Positions 11,301 to 23,730 of a stretch of DNA of 64,000 nt are shown here, one piece after another. Source of the DNA: Hirundichthys speculiger (lineage: Eukaryota; Chordata; Actinopteri; Beloniformes; Exocoetidae); the NCBI GenBank assembly GCA_018398805.1, contig JAGFBZ010000855.1, positions 248,001-312,000 of the forward strand, read 5' to 3'. The notes beneath the pieces were generated by a model that searched no databases, was not told where the DNA came from, and saw only the letters and a program-made list of their open reading frames with translations. The position numbers were made by a program, and so were the translations under genes. Every line of letters starts with the position of its first letter. The first letter of the stretch is position 1.

Positions 11301-14300
11301 TAACAAAAGAAAGAGGTTATTGCACTACATCATAATCTCTTACTAAGACAATAAACATAATGGCTTATGTCTTATAAGCAATCTTATAAGCAATATATAT
11401 ATATATAATATTAGGGCTGTCAAAGTTAACGCGTTAATAATGTGTTAATGCAAATTCTGTTTAACACCACTCTGTAAATATGACCCTCGGCCAGTAAGGG
11501 TATTTACAGTGGGATAGACATGGCGACAGAAAAGGGTCTTATGAAGGCAAGTTTAGCTTTAAGGTGCTGCCAGATAGGTCTGTCAACGAGAAAAAAGGTT
11601 TATTTGTATTTATTGTCGCTGTGAACTAAGTTACCACCGCAGGGCCCGGTAAAGTTAGTTTCACATCTGACATTTGCTTGTTTTTTTTCTCTTTGAACTT
11701 TATTGGTGTCATGAAAACGGCACCGATTTAATCCAGGTTTGTATCATTTTGGAGATATAAGTATGCCAGACATTTCACAAGTATCATCAACCCTCCAAGC
11801 TCAGTGAGTATGGTTCCTTAAAAACTAAGGAACAGCGCTGAAGAATGTTCTTCTGAGTACCTCGCTGCTGCCGTGGAGCTTAGGGACCGTCAGCAAATTA
11901 CTGTGGTCAAGCAGCAGCCCCGACAAAATACACTAAGACAGTAGTTCTCAAACTTTTAATACTGTGTACCACCTGAGAAACTGTTCAGCTCTCTGAGTAC
12001 CACCATGATGACCACTTTTAAAATATAGCCATATATGCCCTCTCAATTAGCTTTAAATTCACAGGAGAGATGTTTATTCCTTATTGCAGTTATTTATTTT
12101 TACCCGAATTTCATTTGAAACGTATTTATAATGCATTGTATGTTTCCGATTTAATAAAAAAAAAGGGAAAATGTGGAAAGTCCTGACGTTCCCCCCCGTA
12201 CCACCAGAGAGCGCTCGCGTACCACCAGTGGTAATTTAGATTCGTAGATAATAAAATAAAAAGATTCTGAGTGAAAATCGCAAAGATGATACCTGAAAAA
12301 TAACTTGATCAGATGCATTTATGTGTTTTAAAGATTAAGATTGTATATATATATATATTTAAATACTTTATCTCTAAAATTCTACAAAGGTAAAGCTCTA
12401 ATAATAAACCTGCTAATAATAGTAGAGGTTTTAAATAAGTAAATACAATCATTTGGAAGTCATTTTAGGCTCAATAAATTGCTCTATTTCATTAATTTTG
12501 AATAACTTAGTTAATTTCCTTTTATAGTAGAGTTTAGGAGGAATTAGTTTCCATTCACCAGGACTGCTTGAGCTTGAGGGGAAATAAACTTCAACTGAAA
12601 TTGCTAATCTTAGATTCCAGGTAGCTAAGACTTACGTCTTAATACACGGTGTCAAAGGTAATTGCTTTAGTCACAAACTGTCTGTCTGTGTGATTTACTC
12701 CAGCAATGAGGGGCATGAAATGTTGTTACATTTCATTAAATAATATCATGTTCAGTGTGTACAACCATATAAAAAACAAACAACAACAACAACAAAAAAA
12801 AAACTAAACCATGGTCAGTCAGATTTTGTTTCTTAAAATGTTTCCAGTCAGTCTAGAACTAAGTTGGAGTACTGTAAGTCTTAGTTGTCAGTTGTCTCCA
12901 TGTTTCCTTCTGCATTTGTCTTCTATGCTCCACATAAGATTTTGTGACAACAGTATTTTCTGTATTTGCTTGGTTGTAGTGCTCAAGGTGTTTTGCATGT
13001 TTGACTCTTCACACGAAGAAACCAGGAAGACTAAAAAAACAAAACAAAAAAAATCCCTTTTTGTATCAAAAGCTCTCTTTTGGTGCTAGTTCATTAGAAT
13101 AAGTCATTGTGCATTTGCATTAATTTGCAAACTGAAACGTGGCCTATTGCTTCATACCTAGAGGTCATTGTTGCAGCCTGAACTTATGCCAGAATCATGT
13201 AAAACAGTCCATATATTATAAAAGGAATAGTGTCTAATGCAGTAGCACACGTCCATCCATCATCCATCCATCATCCATCCATCACACGGTACAAAGGCAT
13301 CATTGTCAATTTCACAGTGTGCTCTACTAAAATATTTGCCATAAAGGTTAAGGTGCATATCAACAACTGAGTCATACACAAAGGAAAATGAAAGACGTAG
13401 AGGATTTTGTATCACTAGTATAAGAGTTCTTATATTAATTTCAAATTTAGCAACATATCCTTTTGGTGTGACTGCTGTTGACGGGTGTCAGGGCAGCAGT
13501 GTTGTGGTGGTGAGAACTGTCACCTCGCTGCAAAGACGGTTCCTGATCAAAATCTCAGCTGCGTTATTTCTCTGTGGAGTTTGTGTGTTTTTACCTCGCC
13601 TGTGTTGTTTTCTCCGATTACTCCCTTCCTTCCTCCCTCAGAGCAAAAACATGTTTGTTAGGTTGATAGGTGATTCTGAGGTTACTCACTGAGGTGATTG
13701 TGAGCATGTACTACGCTGTTAGTCACTCCGTGGCCTTCTGGTGAACTGGCAGCCTGTCCATGGTGCGCAAGGCCTCTTGGCTAATGACAACTGGGATAGA
13801 CTCCAGCCCGCCGTGACCCTAAATGGGATGAAGTGGGTGTAGATAATGGTTGAGAAATGGATAGTGGGCTAGTTTAATGAATAGATTGTATTACTTTACA
13901 AAACTGTAAATAAAAATGTAAATAAATAAATGAATAAATAAAACCCAAGTAATACAGACGGATAACAGTTTGTATTTGCAAAGTGGCTGATTTTTCCTTT
14001 TGCTTACACACACTGACAACTCTGGGAATGGCAGTGCTGCAGGATTTCAGTGTAAAACCAGCTTAAGCCTATGAATTTGGAGATGATTCTCTACATGGAT
14101 AAATGTTATGTAAGGTTTTAAACTAAATTCCTCTCATCTAAAAAACACAGACTTGAAAGGGGGAAAAATGTTTGGTGTCAGTTGTTATTTGAAAAACAGT
14201 TTGAAAACGTGGTCAGATTCATTGTGGATTTGTGCTTGTTGTTGGTAAACCTGTGTAGATATATTTTTTCCGTTTTTGCTGCTTTTCATTGGCCAAAGAG

Positions 14301-16434
14301 GGCTCATCCCTCCAGCCTCTGTGACAGGGCCAGATAAATCCAGTTATGTGGAACCTGATTACTGTCCATAATCCACTGGTGTGGACTTACGTGTGTGTGT
14401 GTCTGTGCACATGGACGGTATGTGTTACCAGACACTGCAGTAATTCACAGTGCTAAAAATAACCATTTTGATTCTCACTCTTCTCTCTGTGAATGAAACT
14501 GAAACTCTTGCTATACTGGTAGACATCCATACATATAGGAAATGCATATGAATCGATAATCAACTTTGGTCAGACTAAACAAAACGTTTTAGATATAATG
14601 GATTGGAGAGTCAAATACAATATTTTCATTCTGGGAATGTTAAAATCAAGCTATTCTCCTTATTCTTTTTCTTTTATTAACTCTTGGTTTTGACCAAAAG
14701 CACCTACAATGACAAGAGTATCATGTATTTGATCCTTTGACACATTTGATTTGATTCATTATCTCTTATTGGACTGGGAAAAACTTTGGCCTTTCTGTAA
14801 TCTTTCTTGTTTTAATCAAGATAAAAGAAGCATGAGAATTAAAACACGTGTGTCTTTTACTTTGTTTGAAACAACAGCTCGGCACAGCTTAGGGCATCTG
14901 AGTGAGATTCTCAGTTGTGCCAGAGGTAGTGGAAAAGAGCTCAGCCATTTTTAGAGCAGCCATGATGAGAGTCAACATGGCAACCATGTACACCCTTAAT
15001 GCTTTTTCTCAGAGGTTCATGACCAGTTACTTAGTTCTACTTCCTTAGCACCAATTTAGAAATGAAATGTTCTTTGCATTCTGATCTTTTTTTTTCTTTA
15101 CATCCTGAAATCTGTCTTTGAATCACACTGAACACTGCTCTCTCTCTCAAATTCATTTTTTGCAGCACGCAATGAACCTCTCAAGAAGGAGCGTCCTAAA
15201 TGGAAGAGCGAGTACCCGATGACAGAGGGCCAGCTGAGGAGTAAGAGAGATGAATTCTGGGATACAGCTCCAGCCTTTGATGGACGGAAGGAGATCTGGG
15301 ATGCGCTCAGAGCAGCAGCGCTGGCGGTGGAATGCAATGACCTCGAGCTTGCGCAGGCCATAGTGGACGGAGCCTGCATTACTCTGCCGCATGGTATGAA
15401 ACCACATCAACACATGCAATCCATTCCAGACTTGAAAACATCAACCATATTATAAGATGTACGTGTCCTGGAACTTCCTATACAAAAGCATAACTCGTAG
15501 TGGTAATTCATGCCGTGTCAAAGAGCAGTTTGCAGCATCCCTTGGGTGAATTGTTCAGAGATTAATGCTATCATGGTTGCATAATAGTCACAGTGTTGCA
15601 TGAGTAATGCACACAGTCATGACTGGCGGGGGGAGAATCACTGTCCTTACTTTTTTAAGTCACGCATTAATTTTATATAAATGCAATATACAAGCTGGAG
15701 CCACTTCAGCCTGATGAGCAAATCCAACATCAGGCTGGAGGCTGATTTATACATGTACATTCCCTAAAAATTGTCAAATGTGAAGAGAATACTTCCTGAA
15801 CCTATCATTGGTAATGTGAGTTGTTGCTAGTGATAGAAAAGGGTTTGTAATTGGATTGTTTATGCATGTGGTTTCTCTTGGGCAGGCTCCCTCACAGAGA
15901 GTTATGATGAACTGGGCAACCGCTACCAGCTCCCGGCATACACATTAGCGCCGCCTGTCAACCTCATCACTGAAGCAAGCACCGATGGCAAAGTGTCTGA
16001 GTCCACACAAAAACAAGCTCAAGCCCCACCATCCAGGGAAGATTTCCAACTGCGGGTGCGATTATCAACAGGTAACACCTCCCAGTAATTTTAAAAATAT
16101 ATCATTTAAACGTAAAGAGCTATGTACTTTTCAGGCTGGATGCTGACTTGTGATTTGTAGTTTTTCTGTGGTTTTGTGAGCAATCTATCAGCTCAATTTA
16201 TACCCCCTTGTTGTCTTAGGGAAGGATGTGCGTCTGACTGCCAGCCTAGCGGACTCCATCGCTGAATTAAAGAAACAACTGGAAAAGCAAGAGGACATCG
16301 ATGTGACCCGCCAGAGGTGGTTCTTCTCTGGGAAGCTTCTCACTGACAAGACCCGTCTGCAAGATGCCAAGATCCAGAAGGACTTTGTTGTCCAAGTAAT
16401 TGTGAACATGAATCCTTCAGTCATAACTACTTGA
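8369..16434 (+). CDS. ubtd1: Ubiquitin domain-containing protein 1 (UBTD1), complete
   Basis: Small cytoplasmic regulator that in mammals binds UBE2D-type E2 enzymes and stabilises p53 by acting on MDM2. Coding exons 8369-8447, 15166-15393, 15886-16071 and 16220-16434 join in frame to 235 aa (human 227). The N-terminus starts MGGCVGRS, giving a glycine at position 2 suited to N-myristoylation, then a basic stretch (STRSKKR). Residues about 27-125 form the conserved UBTD N-terminal domain ([50 protein letters not shown]). A variable linker follows. Residues about 152-230 are the C-terminal ubiquitin-like fold ([38 protein letters not shown]); there is no C-terminal Gly-Gly, so it is not a conjugated modifier. 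An in-frame ATG also lies directly upstream at 8366; family comparison favours 8369. All splice sites are canonical. Intron 1 is unusually long at 6.7 kb. Confidence 0.94.
9640..9870. repeat. Dispersed teleost short repeat
   Basis: Contains the recurrent fish-genome wording 'ggttcagtgtcccatccaaagacac' (split here across about 9803-9828), then 'catgtggactgcgagacga' and 'ggatcgaactgctgac'. I recognise this as a common interspersed repeat tail in teleosts but cannot name the family. Confidence 0.5.
10209..10231. repeat. (GCA)n trinucleotide repeat
   Basis: About seven uninterrupted GCA units in ubtd1 intron 1; not coding in any supported gene. Confidence 0.9.
11409..11940 (+). mobile_element. 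Decayed hAT element with BED-finger relic
   Basis: Starts with 'gggctgtcaaagttaacgcg', a word seen at the edge of fish hAT elements. About 150 bases in, the plus strand resembles the opening of a BED-type zinc finger of a hAT transposase ([10 protein letters not shown], then degenerate text with a stop codon where the cysteine and histidine region should be). It is too decayed to be functional. The right edge is uncertain. Confidence 0.45.
11938..12245. mobile_element. MITE-like fragment with GTACCACC motifs
   Basis: Begins 'cagtagttctcaaac', a hAT-like terminal word. It carries GTACCACC-type words near both ends (about 11988 and 12003 on the left, about 12198 and 12219 on the right). The expected inverted copy of the left terminus is not seen at the right end, so the element seems truncated. 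Confidence 0.4.
13251..13284. repeat. (ATCC)n-type microsatellite
   Basis: Imperfect tandem 'catccatc' units in ubtd1 intron 1. Confidence 0.85.
13470..13862 (+). repeat. Dispersed teleost repeat, near full length
   Basis: Carries the series of phrases typical of a very abundant fish repeat: 'ggcagcagtgttgtggtggt', 'ctctgtggagtttgtgtg', 'ctggtgaactggcagcctgt', 'ctgggatagactccagcccg' and 'gggtgtagataatggttg'. The same family recurs at about 25785-25975. The reading frame at 13468-13692 is part of this repeat, not a gene. Confidence 0.6.
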
Positions 16435-16789
16435 GAAGGGCACCAGAGGGTATGAAGTGAAGGAAAGATGAAGGATGTGCCAGAGAGGGCTGCAGGAACA
16501 GGAGTAGGGCCTCAATTTGGTTTCCAGCTGGTACTGCAGTGACATTTTGTGTACAATTTTATATAAGAACCTATTGCTTTTATATTGCTCCTTTATTTTC
16601 TATTTTTCCCCTTTTTTTTTTTCCAAATGATTATTGAAATGCACTAAAACACTTTAGATTTATGGTAGAGCCCTAAATTGCACATCCCAGTGTGTGTTTA
16701 TCTGTTTGTGAAAACCTCAAAATGCAGCTCTGTTGTGGACATGGGTTCCTTTCCTTATCATGTCTGTTTGTACTTGTGCTTATTAATTC

Positions 16790-16795
16790 ATTAAA
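16790..16795 (+). other. Candidate ubtd1 polyadenylation signal (ATTAAA)
   Basis: ATTAAA lies about 360 bases after the ubtd1 stop. A canonical AATAAA also occurs at 17140-17145, about 710 bases after the stop; either or both could be used. Confidence 0.4.
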
Positions 16796-17145
16796 CACAG
16801 TTCTCCCGAGGGTCCAAATAAGGAAAATCCACTCCCTTTCTTTCTTTTTTGAAAAGTAGAAAGAAAACTACTTGTAACTATAAATATCAGATTAAGTATG
16901 GTTATTTTTTGGTCATGTAACTGTGTGCACAGTACATTATCAGCTTGCAACTGAATTGCCATGATAAGGACACAGAATGTAATGAAAGCACCTTTCTAAA
17001 AGGTAGTAAGAGATGATTTCTTTGTTTGTGTGTGAGTTGTTTTTTTTTTCTTTTTTTTTTAATTTCATTGCTCCAAACAATTGTACAAACATACTGTAGT
17101 TTTATGTACAATATGATGCTCTCTGAACTTGAATAACTTAATAAA

Positions 17146-18280
17146 TATTGTGAATTTAAACCCTTTTCTGCTTTTCCTTTTAGGCATCAAGGAGAAACTA
17201 AACTTTATCATAATGATCCCATCCTTGGTGTCGCTTGTCTTGTTTGACAGAGCAATACCTATAAATGTAATTTTTGTTCTGTGCCATAGTCAGTATCTGT
17301 TAAGTTGTCAGGAGGTAGCAAGGAGTGTCAAATCAAAAAAATCCAAAATAAGACATTTATAGAAAGTATGTGGCCATTATGTATGGATAAAATGGCTTTC
17401 ATTGAACTTAAAATTGATTTCACAAATAATTGGAACTACATTGGCGGAACATTGGAACATCATGTTTGCAAAGGATATTCTTCCAATCAGTGATGGTGGT
17501 GGAGAGCATTAATGCTTTGGTCCAAAATATCACATAGGATGACAAACAGACACCGGACTCAGCCTGTTAATATTTGCAAAAAATAACTCTAAAGCCTAAT
17601 CTTGAAACCCAAAATGGGAGCTGGTTGATTACTGGAAACTCATTATTCTACTTTTTAAACATGAGGGACCTCACATGAGCCTGCTATCTGAAAGTGAAGT
17701 GCCCTGTTGGAATAATATGCTACATTTGAAACCTGGTCATTAAAAACTTTATATGTGAAGTAGAGAGTTTTAAATAGTATTTTGGATTTTATAATGCGGA
17801 GAAGATAAACTTTTAGAAATGTATTTCTTGCAGTTTCTCATCAGAACATTTGCTGCAGCGTGTTGGATCAGATGGAGGCTTTTCAGAGAATTTTTAATGA
17901 ATTGTGAATTATTTTATGGAATATTAGACTCCCAGTTTCCACTTCAGTTTATCAATTGGTTAACTGGTTTGTAAAAAGTATCAATAAAGTGAGAATTGTT
18001 GTAACTACTCATAATTAAATTAGTAAAAAATATCTACCGTTAACAATTTGACCAAACTGTGCGGTTGTTAAAATGAATTAGTAGCTACTAGGATTTTAAC
18101 GCATTATAATAAAGATCTCGGTAGGTTTTGTGAGTAAAAAAAGAAAAAAAATTAAAGAGTGAAACTTTTTACTACGAGCTACAATAAAGTAAAGTCGTAA
18201 ATTGGTTGGCCTGGAAATACAAATAAGATGCAAATATGTATTTCAGTTCACTACTCTGGTGGATATGAACCATCGTATAT
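17146..18280. other. ubtd1-rrp12 intergenic, nothing recognised
   Basis: AT-rich sequence between the likely ubtd1 3' end and the rrp12 promoter region. It shows no repeat family I can name and no coding homology. Confidence 0.5.
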
Positions 18281-18439
18281 AACTATGAATCTTTCATTTG
18301 GAGTTTGTGGTGGACAGCGCCATCTGCAGGCAAAAGACAAGACATGTGAGCTGGGCTGTGACGTCATCTTGTGAGCGACAGAGCCACCCTAAGATCCACA
18401 GACAGTTGTTTGGAAACGTGATTATTTTCAACCCCGAAA

Positions 18440-21400
18440 ATGGTAAAATCGGGGAAACTTCGGTCTGGGACGGGGACAAAACTCAAACGGTGGAAGAAAG
18501 GGCACAGTAGCGACTCAAATCCGCAGACGAACCGTTTTCGACAGGCTGCGAAAAGCCGCTTCTTCAGCCGACCCTCCGGTGAGCTGCACGTGGGTCTCGC
18601 TAACTTCAGCTAGCCTCCGCTAGTTTACTGGAAATGAATTAAAACAACTTGATTTGTGGCACCATTACGTTTCAACCAACATTCATCTTCCCAGCAGAAA
18701 ATGTAACTCTGCATCTTTGGTTGTAGTCTGTTCTTTTTGTTTTCTAACTGTCCTGGACGCCATGACTCGGCAGACTTGAAAATAATAATATAAGGTTTTT
18801 AAATGCGTTACCGCACAGGTAGCTGCTGAAAGTCGTGTTTTGAATCTGTCTCTGGTTGATCTGATGTTTTAGTTTGGACTGTCAGGTTGTCATTGGGGGC
18901 ATTTGAATCCACAAAAATGATTACAGTTTTATACAGTTGTGTTCAAAATAATAGAAGAAAAAAGTGAGTAAAGCTCAAAGTAATTAATAGCGTTTATTTC
19001 CAAACACACAAATGCAATGGGAACATTGCACATTCTATTCTAAATCAAAGATGGATCAATTTGGTTATTATTTTACAAGAAGTCGAGAAAAAGGAATGTT
19101 AAGCTTTTTTTTTTTAAAGAGCAACTGTGGATTTTTCTTTACAAAGTCAAGCATTTAATGTATAAACTGAGAAATGCTTGAAGACGTAGCTTTTCCTTTT
19201 AATCACTGATTTAATACTTAGTAGTATAATCCCGGTTTCTGAAAACTACTTCACATCTGTGTTGCATGGAGTCGACCGACTTCTGTCACCTGTGAACAGG
19301 TTTTCCAGCCCAGGATGACTAGACTACATTCCTCAGTTCCTCTGCATTTCTTGGTTTTTCCCCCAGAAACAGCATTTTTGATGTCACCCCACAGGTTTTC
19401 AGTTGGGTTAAGTTCCAGGGATTGGGCTGGCCACCATGCTTCACTGTCTTCACATTGATCTGTGGGTGGAATTTAGTATTTGGGAGTCATTTGACAAATG
19501 ACCTGTAGACACAAAAAGAACAATCTTGCTTCATCAGTTCACAAAAAGTTGTGCCATTTCTCTTTAGGCCAGTTATTATGTTCTTGGACAAAATGTAACC
19601 TCTTCAGTTGGTGGTGGCATGCTTTACACCACTGCAAGCAATGCTTTGCATTGCAGTTGGTGATGTATGGCTTGGATGCAGCTGCTCCACCATGGAAACC
19701 CATTCATGAAGCTCTCTGCACTGTTGTTGAGCTAATCTGAAGGCCACATGAAGTTTGGAGGTCTGTAGTGATTGACTCTGCAGAAAGTTGGCGGCCTCTT
19801 CTCACTATGCGCTTCAGCATCCGCTGACCCCGCTCCGTCAGTTCACGTGTCCTACCACTTCATGGCTGAGTTGCTCTCATTCCCAAACACTTCCATTTCC
19901 TTATAATACAGCTGACAGTTGACTGTGGAATATTTAGGAGTGAGGAAATTTCATCACTGGATTTGTTGCACAGGTGGCGTCCTATCACAGTTCCACGCTG
20001 GAATTCACTGAGCTCCTGAGCTTCACTTAATCCTTGTTAGGGTCTTCAGTGAATTGTGCGACTGTGCTCTCATTAGATGAGTGTTATTGTTGTCCTAATC
20101 CAATGTGTGGAACTGAACACCTTCAAAACTGCAGATTAGCACATAGTAACTGTTTAATATGATCCAGCTTTCAAAGTCAAGATGACACACAACCTCCGCA
20201 TGCAAAGTGTGTAAATTCAACATAGGTCAGAGTACCCTATGGTAAAGTGTGTAATTTCACTAAATTAACCCAGTCTCAGTTAAATCTTATCACCAGTTTC
20301 ATTTGTCTTACTTGGACCTTGACTTCAACTTTTAAGTAATGGCGTACCTCATATTTCCCTCTCAGAAAAGAGTGATCTAACAGTTGATGCTCTCAAGCTT
20401 CACAATGAGCTACAGACTGGTCCACTGGAGCTCCGTGCAGGCGATCATAAGGATGCTCGTATGGAAGAGGAACCTGATGAGACGTTGTCAGAGAGAACCT
20501 CAGGCACCTTCCTCAGTGGCCTGTCGGACTGCTCCAACCTCACTTTCAGAAAAGTGCAGCGCTTCTGGGAGTCCAACTCAGCTGCACACAAAGAGGTAGG
20601 AGTTGGAAGATGCTTCACGTGTTCATAACAGCTTATTTAGCAAATATTTTAATGTATGCAGCCTGTAATGTTAGTAAGCTTGTTTCAATGTGGTGAAATG
20701 CCTATATTGCATAACTGGGGTAACCGACTGATAAATACTTTGTTGCAAATCGAGGAAACTCGGTTTCCTTGTAATTTTGACTATGTCCCGATGTGTCACA
20801 CAGATATGTGCAGTTCTAGCCGCTGTTACTGAGGTGATTCGAAGTCAAGGAGGAAAGGAGACTGAAACAGAGTACTTTGCTGCTTTGGTGAGTATTGCCT
20901 TTTTAATACGGTCACTGATAACTTCACAAATAACTAAAAGTATGTTGAAAAAGTAGTATCTTTATTTTTGTGTAGATGAAGTATATCTGTGATTTTTTTT
21001 TTTAAAATAGATGACTACCTTGGAGGCTGTGGATTCAGCAGAGTCCCAGGCTGCAGTGGCGTACCTTCTTAACCTTGTCATGAAACGGTAGGACATATAT
21101 GTACATGTTTTTCATAACAAAACCCTCAAACATTTCAAACGTCCTTAGCAATGACAGGAACTATATGTAATCTACTTGGTGTTTGGTATTCCCTAGGGTT
21201 CCTGCGCCGGTACTCATGTCTAAGTTCTCAGACACCACAAAGGCTCTGATGGATGTCATGTCTAAACAGGCCTCATCTGACACCTCCTCTGCACTTAGAT
21301 GGGTGAGATTTCCCACTGTTTCTGTAGTTATTGGAAAAAAAACCTTTACAAATGTGTCTTTTTTTTTTTAAATTCTGGGCTGACAGATCCTATCATGCCT

Positions 21401-23693
21401 GGCCACTTTGTTGAGGAAACAGGACGCGTCTGTCTGGACGTACCCATCTACTCTGCAGGCTTATCATGGCCTACTCAGCTTCACTGTGCACAGCAAGCCC
21501 AAGGTTGGTCCCATCAGCCCACTATTAAATCTTCACCCATGTGAACAGATGCACTTTATTAACTTGTGGTAAAGATGAATGCTGCATTTACTGTAATAGT
21601 AATGGGGTGGGATTTTATATTAACTGCATAATGCCCATGTTTCTCTCAGGTTCGTAAAGCAGCGCAGCAAGGCGTTTGCGCCATTCTTCGAGGGAGCGAC
21701 TTTCTGTTTACAGATAATGCCCCAACTCACCACCCTGCTGCAATAACAACAGCCAAGTTCTGTATCAAAGAAATTGAGCATGCAGGAGGTGAGGCATTGC
21801 TGGCTGTTGATGTACTTAATTGACATACACTGCTTGGTATAACAAAATTCACACACTCTAATATTTTGTTTGAATCCCTCAGCTTTAATGACCTTACACT
21901 TGCCATAGCAATGATATGTTAAGCATTTATTTCTGTCCAGAGTTGAATTAATTTTTCACCAAGATCTTGTGTTGATGATGGGAGAGTCAGAACAGTGAAC
22001 AAAGTCTTCTTCAGCAGATCCCAAGTATTCTTAATGGGATGAAGGTCTGGATTCTGTAATGATCAATCCATGGATGATAATGATTTGTAATGTGTCCTAC
22101 TGTTATCCTCAACTACGTCTATCTGAGATCGAACAGAATATTGACAGAAAAACCTCGTCATTCACTATAGTCACGTAGTCAATTTTTTTTAGACATGTAG
22201 CACTACTGAACCTACAACATACCAAATTAACCAATCCCACATCATAATACTACAGTGACAGGTTTGCACAGTAAACTTATGTTTTTGGGTTATCTTCATG
22301 CTCTCATTACTTTGGACCAGAGTAAATCTGGACTCATCAAAACACATGACCTTTTTCCATCCCTCCAAAGTCCATTATTTATGCTCCCTACAACCCTAAA
22401 GCCCCCCCACTTGGCCTCACTGATAAGTGGTTTTCTTAAGATGATACAGCAGTTTAGTCCAATACATTGAGCTCTCTTCCCATTGTCCATCAAGTATTGT
22501 CATTTTAACTGCTGATTTTCTCTGGTTAGATTTCATCAAACATTTAAGTGATGGCGATGGTTGCTAAAGGGATTAGATGTTCCTTACCACATCAATTTAG
22601 GTTAAAAGACTTTTTATCAGCTGGAATGTATTGATCACTGCAGTACTGTTTCCAATGGGAGACTCTCAAATCGTTGCTTAGTTAAGTGCACACAAAAAGC
22701 GGGTGCCACTTTTCCAATAATTGGGTCTAGCTACAGCCACAGTTTGCGTTTTTATTTTTTTAGTTTTTAAAATGCTTTTACTGTCAACAAGGTAAGGAAT
22801 TTGATTAATTCTCTGGTTTCTAGCAAAATTCATTGGTTTTGTTTGTTGTGATTTTACTTTCAGGCAGCAAAGAGGACACTACCACTCTCCATGTGCTCAG
22901 TCTCTTGAAGGAGTTGATCGGAACGTTTCCTCTGGGAGCTGTCAAGTCTTGCTGTGAGACTCTTTTGCGAGTGATGACTCTCAGCCATGTGGTGAGGACT
23001 GAATATTCATACGTCCAGCATGGCATACTTTGTTTACGTATGCTGATTTATTTATTTATTTATTTTTTTTCTGAATTTAATTGACTGTTTCTGGCTGTAG
23101 CTGGTCACGGCCAGTGCCATGCAGGCGTTTCACAGGCTGTTCAGTGGGAAGCCAAATGCTTCATCCCTGTCGCCAGAGCTCAACGCACAGATCATCACGG
23201 TGAGTGACTACAGAGAAATCTAGTGTGCTTTAGTCATTATGTTAGGCCTGGTGTGAAAATTCAGTTTCACTCCTCATTTCCAGGCCTTATACGATTACCT
23301 GCCGAGCGAGAACGACCTGCAGCCTCTGCTGGCCTGGCTCACCGTCATGGAGAAAGCACATGTACATCTCGCAAGGTATTAATGTTTGTTGATGTTCTCC
23401 GACAGTTTAATATGAGCATATAACAGATTACCTGACCAACTGAAAGTTTTTGTGCAGTTTGCAGAGTTCTCTGAGTTTGGGTCACCTCCCTCGCCTCTTC
23501 TCTGCTGCCATGTCCTGCTTGTTGTCACCACACACACAGGTGGTCTCAGCAGCTACCAATACACTCAAGGTAAAGGGCATCCAAATTGAATAACTCAAAC
23601 ATGTTTTGGTGTGGTTGTGGGTACAAGGTTCAGTCTTTTCCTTAAGATAATGAAGGTAGGGAGGTCTGAGTTGATAGAAATTGTGCCAGTTGG

Positions 23694-23730
<37 letters not shown>

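Larger units (their letters stand above)
8448..15165 (+). other. Long ubtd1 intron 1
   Basis: No additional exon is recognisable between the two ubtd1 coding exons. The intron holds several repeat relics, listed separately (9640-9870, 11409-11940, 11938-12245, 13470-13862), plus CAG and ATCC microsatellites. The remaining sequence is AT-rich without recognisable coding content. Confidence 0.7.

Noticed and set aside
13251..13284. Regularly spaced repeats considered as a CRISPR-like array
   Set aside because: Simple ATCC tandem repeat without spacers, in a vertebrate intron.
19498..19740. 80-residue plus-strand frame in rrp12 intron 1
   Set aside because: Lies on the complement of a decayed Tc1-type transposase that reads on the minus strand.
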